A DNA stretch of 64,000 bases, from contig CATOTF010000002.1 of assembly GCA_951813045.1 (NCBI GenBank), positions 1,302,001-1,366,000 on the forward strand, written 5' to 3'. Numbering within the stretch: the stretch's first letter is position 1; the number at the start of each line of letters is the position of its first letter. A program made the translations under genes and the position numbers. Shown here piece after piece: positions 1 through 9,316 of the stretch. Below the pieces are notes generated by a model. The model saw only the letters and a list, made by a program, of their open reading frames with translations, had not been told where the DNA came from and did not search any database. This DNA is from an uncultured Rhizobiaceae bacterium. GTDB taxonomy: Bacteria > Pseudomonadota > Alphaproteobacteria > Rhizobiales > Rhizobiaceae.

Positions 1-268
1 AAATGTTTAGAATGCCATCTAAATTACGACACACGTTCCAGATCACGATTGGACTCAGAGAACAGGCTGGTTCTGTATTTCCAACGACTACATGTGACAT
101 TTTTGCGATGTGGTCGGTCATGTTGTGTCGAGAACACCGACCGCCGGAATACCAAGACAATTTGCCCACAGTCCCGACCTCGACGACGTGAACTGGCCTT
201 CCAACATGAATAACTGCTTTGGTGAAACTGAACGATAAATTCATACTTTGCTCGAACGCCCGGTATGG
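1..268. other. left-flank DNA, no supported gene
   Basis: I see no convincing gene here. Short open frames exist on the plus strand (for example to a stop at 191), but none has a start with a ribosome binding site or a recognisable domain. The segment ends exactly where the terminal repeat of the IS1182-type element starts, so it may be remains of a gene or intergenic region cut by that insertion. Confidence 0.4.
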
Positions 269-1957
269 GCCGAGGGTGTGTAAGAACTCGATACTTGTTG
301 CTATTCTGATATACTTCTGTGAATTGAATCGGAGATTTTGTGATGTCACGATTTATCGAGGGTGTTGGGCGTGATCAGGTGACTTTGTTGCCGGAATGTC
401 TGGACGATTATGTCTGTCAAGAAAACGCTGTTCGAGTGGTTGACGTTTTCGTTGATGCTCTTGATCTTGTTGAACTCGGTTTTGGGCGAACGATATCTGC
501 CGGAACTGGTCGGCCAGGTTATCATCCTTCGATTTTGCTGAAGCTGTTCATCTATGGGTATTTGAACAGAATTGCCTCCAGCCGTCGCCTTGAACGGGAA
601 GCTGGGCGTAATGTTGAAGTGATGTGGTTGACCGGGCGGTTGGTGCCTGACCATAAGACGATTGCTGACTTTCGAAGGCTTAACAGCTCCCCTATCCGCA
701 AAACCTGTGCCCGGTTTGTTGAAGTTTGTCGTCGCATGGGTGTTTTGGACAGGGCGTGTGTCGCGATTGATGGCAGCAAGTTCAAAGCGGTCAATAATCG
801 GGACCGTAATTTTACTGCAGGCAAAATCAAGCTTCGGATTACTCATCTTGAAGACAGTGCTGCCCGATATCTGGAAGAGATGGCACGCACTGACAGGCAG
901 GAACAATCACACACTCAGACCAAGAAGATTGAACGCCTACAAGAAAAGCTCTCTCGTGTCCGTCAGGAAGTGAGACGGCTTGAAGCCATCGCAACCGAAC
1001 TGCCAGATACATCAGATGGTCAGATATCTGTAACCGATCCTGATGCACGTTCCATGGCGACACGCGGCAAAGGTACCGGACTTGTCGGTCACAATGTGCA
1101 GACGGCGGTTGATACTGAAGCCCACCTTATCGTGGCCCATGAGGTGACGAATGTCGGCAATGACAGGGCACAGCTGGAACCGATGGCCCAGGCTGCAAAG
1201 GTTGCATTGAAAGTAGATGCTCTCGAAGCTATTGCAGACCGCGGCTACTTCAGTGGTACGCAATTGCTGGCCTGCGATAAACAGGGAATTACGCCAACAG
1301 TTCCAAGGCCTGATACATCCGGCAATCGGAAGAAAGGTATGTTTGTGAAGGCAGACTTTATCTACAATGCCAATCAAGATGTTTACATCTGCCCTGCTGA
1401 TAAAGAGCTGACTTATCGCTACACCCGTGAGGAAGGTGGCCTGATGCAACGACGCTATTGGCAAAATGATTGCCAATACTGCGCTTTGAAACATCAATGT
1501 ACGACAGGCAAGGAACGCCGCATCGCCCGGTGGGAACATGAACATCTGATCGAAGAGATGTATGCCCGAATGGATGAGAAACCAGACTTGATGCGGACAC
1601 GCCGTTCAACAGTCGAGCATCCTTTCGGCACTCTCAAGGCGTGGATGGGGTCTACCCATTTCCTAACCCGCAGATTTCCAAATGTCCGCGCGGAAATGGC
1701 ATTGAGTGTGCTTGCCTACAACATCAAGCGCATGATCAATATGGTTGGAATTTCTACTCTGATCGGGGCAATGTCGGCCTAAACAAAACCAATTTTTCTC
1801 CAATTGCCAGTGATACAACAAATGTAGTTCACAACCGGCAAAAACGGCTATCGAGTTGCCAAGCAGCTACATTTTCTGACGGTGGGGCAAATATTCGGAA
1901 ACAACAAAAGCCGCAGTTAAAGCAACCCATTAAATCGAGTTTTTACACACCCTCGGC
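269..1957 (+). mobile_element. IS1182-family insertion sequence, apparently complete
   Basis: About 1.69 kb bounded by imperfect inverted repeats. The left end begins GCCGAGGGTGTGTAA at 269; the right end at about 1934-1957 is its reverse complement, with one mismatch in 24 bases. One intact transposase ORF lies inside. I see no obvious target duplication: the left flank ends TATGG and the right flank begins TGTCC. The family call rests on the transposase type. The exact outer bases could be off by one or two. Confidence 0.85.
343..1782 (+). CDS. IS1182-family transposase
   Basis: A 479-residue DDE transposase, full length for the IS1182 family. The N-terminal part is the DUF772-type domain seen in these enzymes (residues ~15-130). 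Putative catalytic acidic residues are Asp in CVAIDGSKFK (~residue 142), Asp in AIADRGYFSG (~299) and Glu in STVEHPFGTLKAW (~425). A cysteine cluster at ~347-388 (ICPADKE, CQYCALKHQC) resembles the zinc-binding insert of the family. I chose the ATG at 343 over the GTG at 340 because GGAG at 331 sits at better spacing. The reading frame is undamaged, so the element may be active. Confidence 0.92.
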   Translation: MSRFIEGVGRDQVTLLPECLDDYVCQENAVRVVDVFVDALDLVELGFGRTISAGTGRPGYHPSILLKLFIYGYLNRIASSRRLEREAGRNVEVMWLTGRLVPDHKTIADFRRLNSSPIRKTCARFVEVCRRMGVLDRACVAIDGSKFKAVNNRDRNFTAGKIKLRITHLEDSAARYLEEMARTDRQEQSHTQTKKIERLQEKLSRVRQEVRRLEAIATELPDTSDGQISVTDPDARSMATRGKGTGLVGHNVQTAVDTEAHLIVAHEVTNVGNDRAQLEPMAQAAKVALKVDALEAIADRGYFSGTQLLACDKQGITPTVPRPDTSGNRKKGMFVKADFIYNANQDVYICPADKELTYRYTREEGGLMQRRYWQNDCQYCALKHQCTTGKERRIARWEHEHLIEEMYARMDEKPDLMRTRRSTVEHPFGTLKAWMGSTHFLTRRFPNVRAEMALSVLAYNIKRMINMVGISTLIGAMSA

Positions 1958-2155
1958 TGTCCTTACTGATGATGCACCGATCAATTGGAACATGATCAAC
2001 GCCATCCAGAGGGCTCCAAACGATATTTAGGTGTCGTCACGTTCAGTGTTGCATTATGCGTTTGCCGAAACTAGGACTACAAAACAAAAAGGCCGCCCTA
2101 TATTGGGCGGCCTTTATAATTTCTTGCCGCGAACGGCTAGGTGGACAATCAAAGG
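1958..2155. other. right-flank DNA of the IS, with a possible gene tail
   Basis: Just after the IS the plus strand has a short open frame ending DAPINWNMINAIQRAPNDI and a stop at 2030. It reads like the last residues of a real protein, but nothing upstream of the IS continues it convincingly. The rest is the rpmG terminator and spacer. Confidence 0.35.
2091..2112 (-). terminator. rho-independent terminator of rpmG
   Basis: Perfect 8-bp stem GGCCGCCC/GGGCGGCC with a 6-base loop. Read on the minus strand it is followed by TTTTTGTTTTG. It lies 43 bases past the rpmG stop codon and probably ends the minus-strand housekeeping unit. Confidence 0.88.
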
Positions 2156-2323
2156 TTACTTGATTTTACCCTCTTTGAATTCAACGTGCTTTTTCGCGAC
2201 CGGGTCATACTTTTTCTTTGACAGTTTTTCGGTCATTGTACGGGAGTTCTTTTTGGTGACGTAATAGAACCCTGTGTCAGCAGTCGAGTTCAATTTCACC
2301 TTGATGGTGGTTGCCTTAGCCAT
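2156..2323 (-). CDS. rpmG: 50S ribosomal protein L33
   Basis: Only 55 codons. The translation begins [20 protein letters not shown] and continues with VTKKNSRTM and [14 protein letters not shown], the pattern of alphaproteobacterial L33. This is the Lys-rich, Cys-free type without the zinc-binding CxxC pairs, so it should work independently of zinc. It is a component of the large ribosomal subunit near the E site. It ends a minus-strand gene series in the order topA-rnr-DUF983-NUDIX-rpmG common in this class, 114 bases after the NUDIX gene, and has its own terminator. Confidence 0.95.
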   Translation of the reverse strand: MAKATTIKVKLNSTADTGFYYVTKKNSRTMTEKLSKKKYDPVAKKHVEFKEGKIK

Positions 2324-2437
2324 GATGCGTTCCTTGAAATTCGAGGAAAGGCCGCAAAATCAAATCAAGCGGCGCTTTCGTTGGAGGTTTCCTAAGCCAA
2401 GCGTGGCAAATGTCAAGCCGGAGATTGAGGGTAGAAC

Positions 2438-3196
2438 CTAGATAAGGTCCCTGAGGAAGTTTTTGCCCTTAAGATGGTAAAAAGGCATTTTTGTTGATGG
2501 TTCCAGCGTCGGATCTGTCTTCAAGCGCTTTTGCAGGTCTTTGAGCACGGTAACGGTGATGACCGGGAGTTCAAGCTGCAATGCGTCTTCAAATTTGAGC
2601 CAGTGCAGGTCCTGTAATTCATCGGTCGGGCGCTCATCCAGCGTCTGAGCTATATGCTCCGCTTTCGTGACGAAGAACCATGCGTCAAACCTGCGCGTCC
2701 TGCCGGGTGGTGTGATGGCGCGGGCTACGAGGCGCAACGGAGATAGAGTTGGAGTAACGCCAAGCTGACTAAATGCCTGCCAATCTTTGTGTGTTGCGTT
2801 AAATCCACCGCCGCGTTCGCCGAGGAGGATGCCCGCTTCTTCGTAGGTTTCACGGATTGCCGCCAATGCCAAGGCACGTGCCCGTCTTCGGGTTGGTTTT
2901 GCCCGTAACGTATTGAATATCTTATCTTCGATAATCGGGTTCAACTGGTCCGCGGAGGGGATCGAACCGTCGCTACGGTCTACGCGACCTCCTGGGAAAA
3001 CGAACAGGCCTGGCATAAATTTGTGATTCTCATGGCGGCGGCCCATCAACATTTTTGCGTCTGGTCCCTCGCCATCTAGTATGATGAGGGTGGACGCGTC
3101 CCGGGGTGGCATGTTGGCGCTGCGTTTGGAGCCGTCGAAAACGGCTGCCCTTTCGACTGCATCTTTTGACATGCCGTTGGTGAGAGTGTCAGTCAC
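2438..3196 (-). CDS. NUDIX hydrolase
   Basis: About 252 residues. A NUDIX hydrolase, expected to cleave nucleoside diphosphates linked to another moiety; the substrate cannot be told. The fold starts with STLIILDG, then FPGGRVD, and the helix AAIRETYEEAGIL carries the REx2EExG core. Roughly 35 residues separate the Gly-rich part from the REx2EE helix, more than in the compact 23-residue Nudix box; this resembles the long NUDT8/NUDT19-like proteins of alphaproteobacteria. I chose a GTG start at 3196, with GGAG nine bases upstream, which overlaps the DUF983 stop by 8 bases and implies translational coupling. An ATG at 3172 is the alternative. Confidence 0.88.
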   Translation of the reverse strand: MTDTLTNGMSKDAVERAAVFDGSKRSANMPPRDASTLIILDGEGPDAKMLMGRRHENHKFMPGLFVFPGGRVDRSDGSIPSADQLNPIIEDKIFNTLRAKPTRRRARALALAAIRETYEEAGILLGERGGGFNATHKDWQAFSQLGVTPTLSPLRLVARAITPPGRTRRFDAWFFVTKAEHIAQTLDERPTDELQDLHWLKFEDALQLELPVITVTVLKDLQKRLKTDPTLEPSTKMPFYHLKGKNFLRDLI

Positions 3197-3605
3197 TTTG
3201 CGGTTCTCCGCTAAATCCAAACATCCGAAGCGCCCATTGCATGCCGACAACTCCGCCTTTTATGGGCTGCATCATGGCGAGTGCCAATCCAAATCCAAGG
3301 GGTATCCAGACGGCCAGATGGGTGTTCATCGACCATTCAAAATTGGCCTCTACGATCATCAGGAGTGTAACCACAATGTGGCCGACGATGCTGATGGTGA
3401 TATAGGGCGGAAAGTCCTGAGCTCGTTCGTGGAACAACTCCTCGCCGCAGTTTGAGCAGACGGGTGTGACCTTCAACCATTCGTTGAACAACTTGCCTTC
3501 GCCGCATGAGGGGCAACGGCATTTAATGCCTTTAAATATGGCCTGTTTAACCGAACGGTCGTTCAGTTTTTTGGCTTCCTGTTCTGCATGAACGTCTACA
3601 CTCAT
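3189..3605 (-). CDS. DUF983 family membrane protein
   Basis: 138 residues. The N-terminal half has two zinc-ribbon-like knuckles, CRCPSCGEGKLF and CSNCGEEL. Two hydrophobic segments follow (ITISIVGHIVVTLLMIV and WIPLGFGLALAMM). This is the DUF983 layout; the function is unknown. It starts two bases after the rnr stop with AAGGA upstream and overlaps the next gene by 8 bases, so it is cotranscribed with rnr and the NUDIX gene. The same trio occurs in many alphaproteobacteria, which suggests a role tied to RNA or nucleotide turnover, but that is inference. Confidence 0.9.
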   Translation of the reverse strand: MSVDVHAEQEAKKLNDRSVKQAIFKGIKCRCPSCGEGKLFNEWLKVTPVCSNCGEELFHERAQDFPPYITISIVGHIVVTLLMIVEANFEWSMNTHLAVWIPLGFGLALAMMQPIKGGVVGMQWALRMFGFSGEPQSD

Positions 3606-3607
3606 AA

Positions 3608-5929
3608 TTATCTTCCTTTCGTGCGGCGACGACCGAATTTATCGCCTCCGCCCTGTCGTCTTGGACGTCCCGATGGAGAACCGGGCCTGCTTCGCTTGCT
3701 GCGGGGCAGGCCGGTCCCCTCTCGTCCGTCCGATATCATGTCGAAACGTAACGCACCTGCAACAGGCGCTGCTACGACGAGTTTCACTTCCACATGATCA
3801 CCCATTTGGAAGATAAGGCCAGAGTGTTCTGCAACAAGGCGGTGAGACACTTCGTCATACACGTAATAATCGTCGCCCAGTTTGGAAATGGGAATGAAGC
3901 CATCAGCGCCGGTTCCGTCCAGGGTGATGAACAGGCCAGAGCGGGTTACGCCATTGATTCGACCGTGGAATTGAGCCCCGATCTTATCGGCCAAATGGGT
4001 GGAGATAAGGCGATCTACGGTTTGACGTTCCGCCAGCATCGCTCTGCGCTCGGTATCTGAGATTTCCTGCGCAATAACCTCAAGGCGTTCTTCTTCCGGC
4101 ATGGTGATCCCACCTGCGCCCAGATTGAGCGAGGAAACCAATGCCCGGTGAACAATCAGGTCGGCATAACGGCGAATCGGAGAGGTGAAGTGGGCATATT
4201 TCTTGAGATTTAGCCCAAAATGCCCGATATTTGCCGGATTATATTCCGCTTGGGACTGGGAGCGCAGGATCACTGAATTCACCAGTTCCGCGTTGTCCGT
4301 ACCTTCCACCTGATTTAATATCCCATTGAAATTGGCAGGCTTCATCTGACCGCCTTTGGCGAGAGGAATAGACAACGTCCGTAGGAAGTCGCGCAGGCTT
4401 TCAAGTTTGGCCAGTGATGGAGCGTCGTGGATGCGATAAATCAGTGGCTGTCGTCTTTTTTCTAGAGTTTCAGCAGCCGCAACATTCGCCTGAATCATAT
4501 ATTCTTCTACGAGTTTATGGGCATCAAGGCGCGGTGGAACGATTACGCGATCAACCCCGCCATTGTCGTTGAGAAGAATTTTGCGCTCTGGCATGTCGAG
4601 TTCAAGCGGCTGGCGGTAGTCGCGTCCGCGCTTAAGAACCTCATAGGCAGCCCACAGGGGCTTGAGAACGGGTTCGAGCCATTGCTCGGCGCGTGGCTGA
4701 TCATTGCCGTCAATCGCACCCTGTGCCTCCTGATAGGACAGTCGCGCATGGCTTTTCATCATAATACGATGGAATGTATGCCGCAGTTTGCGACCATCTG
4801 CGGCAAATGTCATACGAACGGCCAGAGCGGGACGGTCGACGTCTTCTTTCAAGGAGCACAGGTCGTTGGAGATGTTTTCCGGAAGCATGGGAACAACACG
4901 GTCCGGGAAATAGACCGAATTGCCGCGCAGCAATGCTTCCTTATCAAGTGCTGTTGCGGAACGTACGTACCAGCTCACGTCTGCGATGGCGACTGTGACG
5001 ATAACGCCCCCTTCATTTGTCTCTTCATCATCGGCAATCGCGTAGATGGCGTCGTCATGGTCCTTGGCGTCTGCCGGGTCGATAGTGATGAGGGGCAGTT
5101 CCCGCCAGTCTTCACGTTTTACCATATCGGCAGGACCGGCTTTAGCTGCCTCCGCCAAGACTTCATCCGGGAAAACAGTCGGGATGCTATGTTGGTGCAG
5201 TGCGATGAGTGAAATCGCCTTCTCGGTATTCATATCACCGATGACTTTTTCAACCTTAGCCTGCTTTAAACCGTGGGTATTACGCCCCACAACGGAGACT
5301 TCAACAAGATCACCGGACGACGCATCGCCAAGGTTTTTCTCGTGAATGATGAGTTCGCTTTGTTTGCGTTCTGTCGGTTCGATACGTCCGATATAACCAT
5401 TCTCCGGCGTTTTATAGGGGCGATAAACCCCCAAAACCGTACCACGATTGCGGTCGAGAATTTTCATCACTCGGCCACGGGGGGAGCCGTGCCCCTGTTC
5501 CATGATGCGGGCCAATACCCTGTCGCCAACCCCTGCGGATGGGGCCTTGGAACGGGCGTGGTTGACGATGCTGACAACGGGATATTTCCCGTCTGTTGCT
5601 TCGTCCCATTGGGCTGGACGCGCTAAAAGGCCACCGTCCCGATCCCGAGCGGTAATATCCAATACAATGACGGAGGGCAGGGTGCCCGGCTTGGCAAACC
5701 GTTTGCCCTGCTTTTTGATAAGGCCCTCGTCCTGCAATTCGCTCAACATGGCTTTGAGTGTGATTTTCTGTTGCCCTTTCAGGCCAAACGCACGGGAAAT
5801 CTCCCGCTTACCACTCATGTCAGGGTTTTCGGACAGGAAAGTCAGCAATTCTTCTTGCGTGGGAATGGCAGAGCGCTTGCCCTTGTTCTTGTCGGTCGGC
5901 GCCCTTTTTGTTTTCTTTTGTTTGGCCAT
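3608..5929 (-). CDS. rnr: ribonuclease R
   Basis: 773 residues. A 3'-5' exoribonuclease of the RNB family that degrades structured RNA. Order of parts: basic N-terminus, winged-helix-like region, cold-shock domains, the RNB catalytic domain with the aspartate cluster DPADAKDHDDAIYA (~residue 285), then FTSPIRRYADLIVHR, an S1 domain (HGRINGVTRSGLFITL), and a Lys/Arg/Gly-rich tail usual for RNase R. Upstream in-frame codons exist to 5962; I prefer MAKQKKTK because GGAG lies ten bases ahead of it. It follows topA by 84 bases and leads into the DUF983 gene. Confidence 0.95.
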   Translation of the reverse strand: MAKQKKTKRAPTDKNKGKRSAIPTQEELLTFLSENPDMSGKREISRAFGLKGQQKITLKAMLSELQDEGLIKKQGKRFAKPGTLPSVIVLDITARDRDGGLLARPAQWDEATDGKYPVVSIVNHARSKAPSAGVGDRVLARIMEQGHGSPRGRVMKILDRNRGTVLGVYRPYKTPENGYIGRIEPTERKQSELIIHEKNLGDASSGDLVEVSVVGRNTHGLKQAKVEKVIGDMNTEKAISLIALHQHSIPTVFPDEVLAEAAKAGPADMVKREDWRELPLITIDPADAKDHDDAIYAIADDEETNEGGVIVTVAIADVSWYVRSATALDKEALLRGNSVYFPDRVVPMLPENISNDLCSLKEDVDRPALAVRMTFAADGRKLRHTFHRIMMKSHARLSYQEAQGAIDGNDQPRAEQWLEPVLKPLWAAYEVLKRGRDYRQPLELDMPERKILLNDNGGVDRVIVPPRLDAHKLVEEYMIQANVAAAETLEKRRQPLIYRIHDAPSLAKLESLRDFLRTLSIPLAKGGQMKPANFNGILNQVEGTDNAELVNSVILRSQSQAEYNPANIGHFGLNLKKYAHFTSPIRRYADLIVHRALVSSLNLGAGGITMPEEERLEVIAQEISDTERRAMLAERQTVDRLISTHLADKIGAQFHGRINGVTRSGLFITLDGTGADGFIPISKLGDDYYVYDEVSHRLVAEHSGLIFQMGDHVEVKLVVAAPVAGALRFDMISDGREGTGLPRSKRSRPGSPSGRPRRQGGGDKFGRRRTKGR

Positions 5930-6013
5930 TCGGGTCATTCTCCACTGAAATCGCGGGTTCAAACCCTCTCGTTACGTTCCAACCCTATCGTTGGAACACA
6001 TTGATGTCTGCGC

Positions 6014-8656
6014 CTATTCCTCGGCAGTTGCTTTTGCTGCTGGCTTTTTCTTTGCCGGAGCCTTCTTTTTGGCTGCAGGCTTCTTGGCGGCTGGTTTTTT
6101 CTTCGCAGCGGCTTTCTTTTTAGCAGGTTTTTTCTTGGTCTGTTTCTTGCCGGTTTTCTCGGCCCTGTCCGCAATCCATTGAACAGCTTGTTCCATAGTC
6201 ACAGTCGTTGGATCAACGTCCTTTGGAAGCGTGGCGTTGATCTTACCATGGTTGACGTAAGGTCCAAAACGGCCGTTTTTAACGGCAACAGGTCCCGCAA
6301 ACTCGGGATGTTCTCCCAAGTCTTTCAAATTGGACGCAGTACGCCCTCGCCCCCCTTTTGAAGCTGAGTCGGCGAGCGCTGCAACAGCGCGGTTGATGCC
6401 GACCGTAAAGACTTCATCATCCGTATCGAGGCCACCAAATTTGCTTTCGTGCTGAACAACGGGTCCGTAACGGGCAAAGCGTGCGGTAATGTCCTTTCCA
6501 GTCTCTGGATGTTGACCTACCAACCGTGGCAAGGCCAGCAATTGGAGTGCTTTTTCGAAATCGATGTCGGCGGGGTTCCAGCTTTTTGGAATCCCGGCAT
6601 TTTTGCCTTCTTTGCCTTCGCCGCGCTGAACATAAGGACCAAAGCGGCCAACCATGAATTTAACTTCTTCACTGGTATCCGGATCAACGCCTAAAACTTT
6701 TGGCCCATCGTTGGCCTGTTGCTGGGATTGTTCGAGGCCTTCGGCACCCAATTGACGGGTGAATTTACAGTCCGGATAGTTGGCGCAGCCGATAAAGGCG
6801 CCAAACTTACCGACCTTGAGGCTCAATTGGCCTTCTTTACAGGTGGGGCAAAGGCGCGGATCGGAGCCATCTTCGTTCGCTGGGAATGCGAGGGGGCCGA
6901 GTTCTTCGTTCAGTTTGTCGAGAACTTCGGTGATGCGCAGGTCTTTTGTATCGCCAATAGCGCTGGAAAATTCCGTCCAGAATTCCCGCAACACATCTTT
7001 CCACTGAAGATCGCCGGCGGAAATCTTGTCCAGTTTTTCTTCAAGCGAGGCAGTGAAATCATATTCTACGTATCTGGAAAAGAAGCTCTCGAGGAACGAC
7101 GTCACCAGCCGGCCTTTGGCCTGTGGTGTCATGCGTCGTTGCTCGATGATTACATAGTCCCGGTCGGCTAGTGTTTTTAGCGTGGAAGCATAGGTGGAAG
7201 GGCGGCCAATGCCGAGCTCTTCCATCTTTTTAATCAGTGAGGCTTCGGAATAACGGGATGGCGGTTCCGTAAAGTGCTGGCTAGCATCAATGCTTTCGCG
7301 GGAGATTTTCTCGCCTTGTGTCAACGGAACAAGGCGCTTGTCTTCTTCGTCCCCCTTTTTCTTATTGTCCTGATAGACTGACAAAAAGCCATCAAACTTG
7401 ATCACGGACCCATTGGCCCGCATAGTCGCAACCTTACCGTCGTGCCTGGCTATCAGTTCAGCGGCAGTGCGTTCGATCTTGGCGGATGCCATCTGGCTGG
7501 CGATGGTGCGCTTCCAGATCAATTCATAGAGGCGACGCTGGTCATCATCGAGTTTAGACGCGACATCCTTAGGGTGGCGGTTGAGGGACGTTGGGCGCAC
7601 GGCTTCGTGTGCTTCCTGAGCATTCTTTGCTTTGGAGGAATAGAACCGCGCTTTTTCCGGCAGATACATGGCACCAAAACTCTCACCAATCACCTTCCGG
7701 GTTTCGTCAATGGCTTCCGGTGCAATCTGCACGCCATCTGTCCGCATATAGGTGATCAGACCAACGGTCTCACCGCCAAGGTCGATACCTTCATACAATT
7801 TTTGTGCAACCTGCATGGTGCGCGAAGCTGAGAAGCCGAGTTTGGAAGATGCTTCCTGTTGCATGGTGGACGTGGTGAAAGGTGCATAAGGGTTACGGGT
7901 TGTTGGTTTGGCTTCAACGCTTTGAACTTCGAAGTCGGCCAGCATGAGCATGCGTTTGATTTTCGATGCCTGTTCCTCGTTCTTCACATCAAGGCGCTGG
8001 AGTTTTTCGCCTTCAAAACTCGTCAGCCGTGCGTCAAAATCCGCTCCACTTGAGTTTTTGAATTCACCGAGAATCGTCCAATATTCTTCCGGTTTAAACC
8101 GGTCAATCTCGTTTTCCCGTTCGCAGATTAGGCGCAAAGCGACGGATTGTACACGACCTGCGGACCGGGCGCCGGGCAATTTACGCCACAAAACGGGTGA
8201 AAGGTTGAACCCAACGAGATAATCGAGGGCACGACGGGCAAGATAGGCGTTGACCAATGGCTCATCGACCTGGCGCGGCTGTTCCATTGCCTCAAGGATT
8301 GATTTCTTGGTGATCGCATTAAAGACAACCCGTTCGACCTTTTTGTCTTTCAGCACTTTCTTGTCCGATAAAACCTGAAGAACATGCCAGGAAATGGCTT
8401 CGCCTTCACGGTCAGGGTCGGTTGCCAGAATGATGCTGTCGGCGGCTTTGGCTGCTTTGGTGATGTCAGTGAGACGCGGTTTAGACTTGCCGTCCACTGT
8501 CCACGACATGGCAAAGTCTTCATCCGGCAGGACGGACCCGTCTTTTGCTGGCAAGTCACGCACATGGCCGTATGACGCCAAAACCTTATAGTTTGACCCA
8601 AGATACTTATTAATTGTTTTTGCTTTTGCAGGGGACTCGACGATAACCAGTTTCAT
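6014..8656 (-). CDS. topA: DNA topoisomerase I
   Basis: 880 residues. A type IA topoisomerase that relaxes negative supercoils. It begins MKLVIVESPAKAKTINKYL (Toprim domain), carries the acidic site in ATDPDREGEAISWH, and has the active-site tyrosine in GLITYMRTDG (~residue 310). One clear four-cysteine zinc motif (CPTCKEGQ... CANYPDC) follows, then several Topo_C-like repeats (FGPYVQRGEGKEGKN, RFGPYVNHG). The last ~50 residues are an Ala/Lys/Pro-rich histone-like tail, typical of alphaproteobacterial TopA. The start is the conserved MKLVIVES rather than the codons upstream to 8668. Confidence 0.96.
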   Translation of the reverse strand: MKLVIVESPAKAKTINKYLGSNYKVLASYGHVRDLPAKDGSVLPDEDFAMSWTVDGKSKPRLTDITKAAKAADSIILATDPDREGEAISWHVLQVLSDKKVLKDKKVERVVFNAITKKSILEAMEQPRQVDEPLVNAYLARRALDYLVGFNLSPVLWRKLPGARSAGRVQSVALRLICERENEIDRFKPEEYWTILGEFKNSSGADFDARLTSFEGEKLQRLDVKNEEQASKIKRMLMLADFEVQSVEAKPTTRNPYAPFTTSTMQQEASSKLGFSASRTMQVAQKLYEGIDLGGETVGLITYMRTDGVQIAPEAIDETRKVIGESFGAMYLPEKARFYSSKAKNAQEAHEAVRPTSLNRHPKDVASKLDDDQRRLYELIWKRTIASQMASAKIERTAAELIARHDGKVATMRANGSVIKFDGFLSVYQDNKKKGDEEDKRLVPLTQGEKISRESIDASQHFTEPPSRYSEASLIKKMEELGIGRPSTYASTLKTLADRDYVIIEQRRMTPQAKGRLVTSFLESFFSRYVEYDFTASLEEKLDKISAGDLQWKDVLREFWTEFSSAIGDTKDLRITEVLDKLNEELGPLAFPANEDGSDPRLCPTCKEGQLSLKVGKFGAFIGCANYPDCKFTRQLGAEGLEQSQQQANDGPKVLGVDPDTSEEVKFMVGRFGPYVQRGEGKEGKNAGIPKSWNPADIDFEKALQLLALPRLVGQHPETGKDITARFARYGPVVQHESKFGGLDTDDEVFTVGINRAVAALADSASKGGRGRTASNLKDLGEHPEFAGPVAVKNGRFGPYVNHGKINATLPKDVDPTTVTMEQAVQWIADRAEKTGKKQTKKKPAKKKAAAKKKPAAKKPAAKKKAPAKKKPAAKATAEE

Positions 8657-8917
8657 GAACTTACGCAAAATGAGATAATATTGTTTGGCGGCTCGACATA
8701 GGGCGGTTAGCGCCTAAACGCAAATGTTCATAACGCCACGTCAACATGATGGTGACTACGCAACTTGAAAATACAACTAAAGATGGTATAAAATTACATT
8801 GCAATTCGACGTACCGCCTGTAGACTTTATCGAATCGAGGCGAACTGTATTCGTATGCTTCATGAAACAGGGCGGTTGTTAGAGGTCTGTAGGGAGACCT
8901 CAAGCGTGGAGATGAAT

Positions 8918-9172
8918 ATGACAAACGTTTCAAACGAGAGACGTACTGCGACAGCTTCTTACATAGAAGGAATGCTCATTGAGCTAAGGACAATGGGGCA
9001 GCAGGTGAACGCCGATTTTCTGGTGTATCTACTGGAAATGGCAATTATCGAAGCCGATGACATAAAACGCGGGCAGATGACCGCTGGTAGAAAAAGAAAT
9101 ACCGTCGATGGATCAATTCAGTCTATCACCGCGCAGGAGATGGCTGAATTATTTATGGCCGAGAACGCTTAA
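8918..9172 (+). CDS. conserved hypothetical protein, small and helical
   Basis: 84 residues, begins MTNVSNERRTATASYIEGML. GGAG at 8908 is six bases before this ATG, so I prefer it to the ATG at 8912 or the longer frame from 8855. The body is helical and amphipathic: YIEGMLIELRTMGQQ, then FLVYLLEMAIIEADD. It resembles short Rhizobiales proteins of unknown function that share the pattern L.EL...A......L.YLL.MA..EA. It stands alone between topA (divergent) and dprA (convergent). No function can be given. Confidence 0.7.
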   Translation: MTNVSNERRTATASYIEGMLIELRTMGQQVNADFLVYLLEMAIIEADDIKRGQMTAGRKRNTVDGSIQSITAQEMAELFMAENA

Positions 9173-9316
9173 AGCGGGATTCGTTTAAAATGATTCCTTG
9201 AAACGTGTTTGTGCGCCTATTTTGCGCGGGCCAACAACAGAAAATAATATCACTCATTCGTGAGGACGAATAATCGCGACACGCGGTAGAATCGTCTAAA
9301 CGTATTTCAATTCAGC

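Noticed and set aside
346-1545. Minus-strand ORFs of 186 and 177 codons inside the IS1182 element
   Set aside because: Opposite the transposase; no ribosome sites and no recognisable content.
269-1957. Target duplication around the IS1182 element
   Set aside because: The flanking bases (TATGG and TGTCC) do not repeat, so none can be claimed.
3197-3250. Upstream extension of the NUDIX ORF to 3250
   Set aside because: It starts at a TTG inside the DUF983 gene; the GTG at 3196 has a proper ribosome site and a short overlap.
4517-5212. 231-codon plus-strand ORF
   Set aside because: Lies wholly opposite the RNase R RNB domain, whose motifs are clear on the minus strand.
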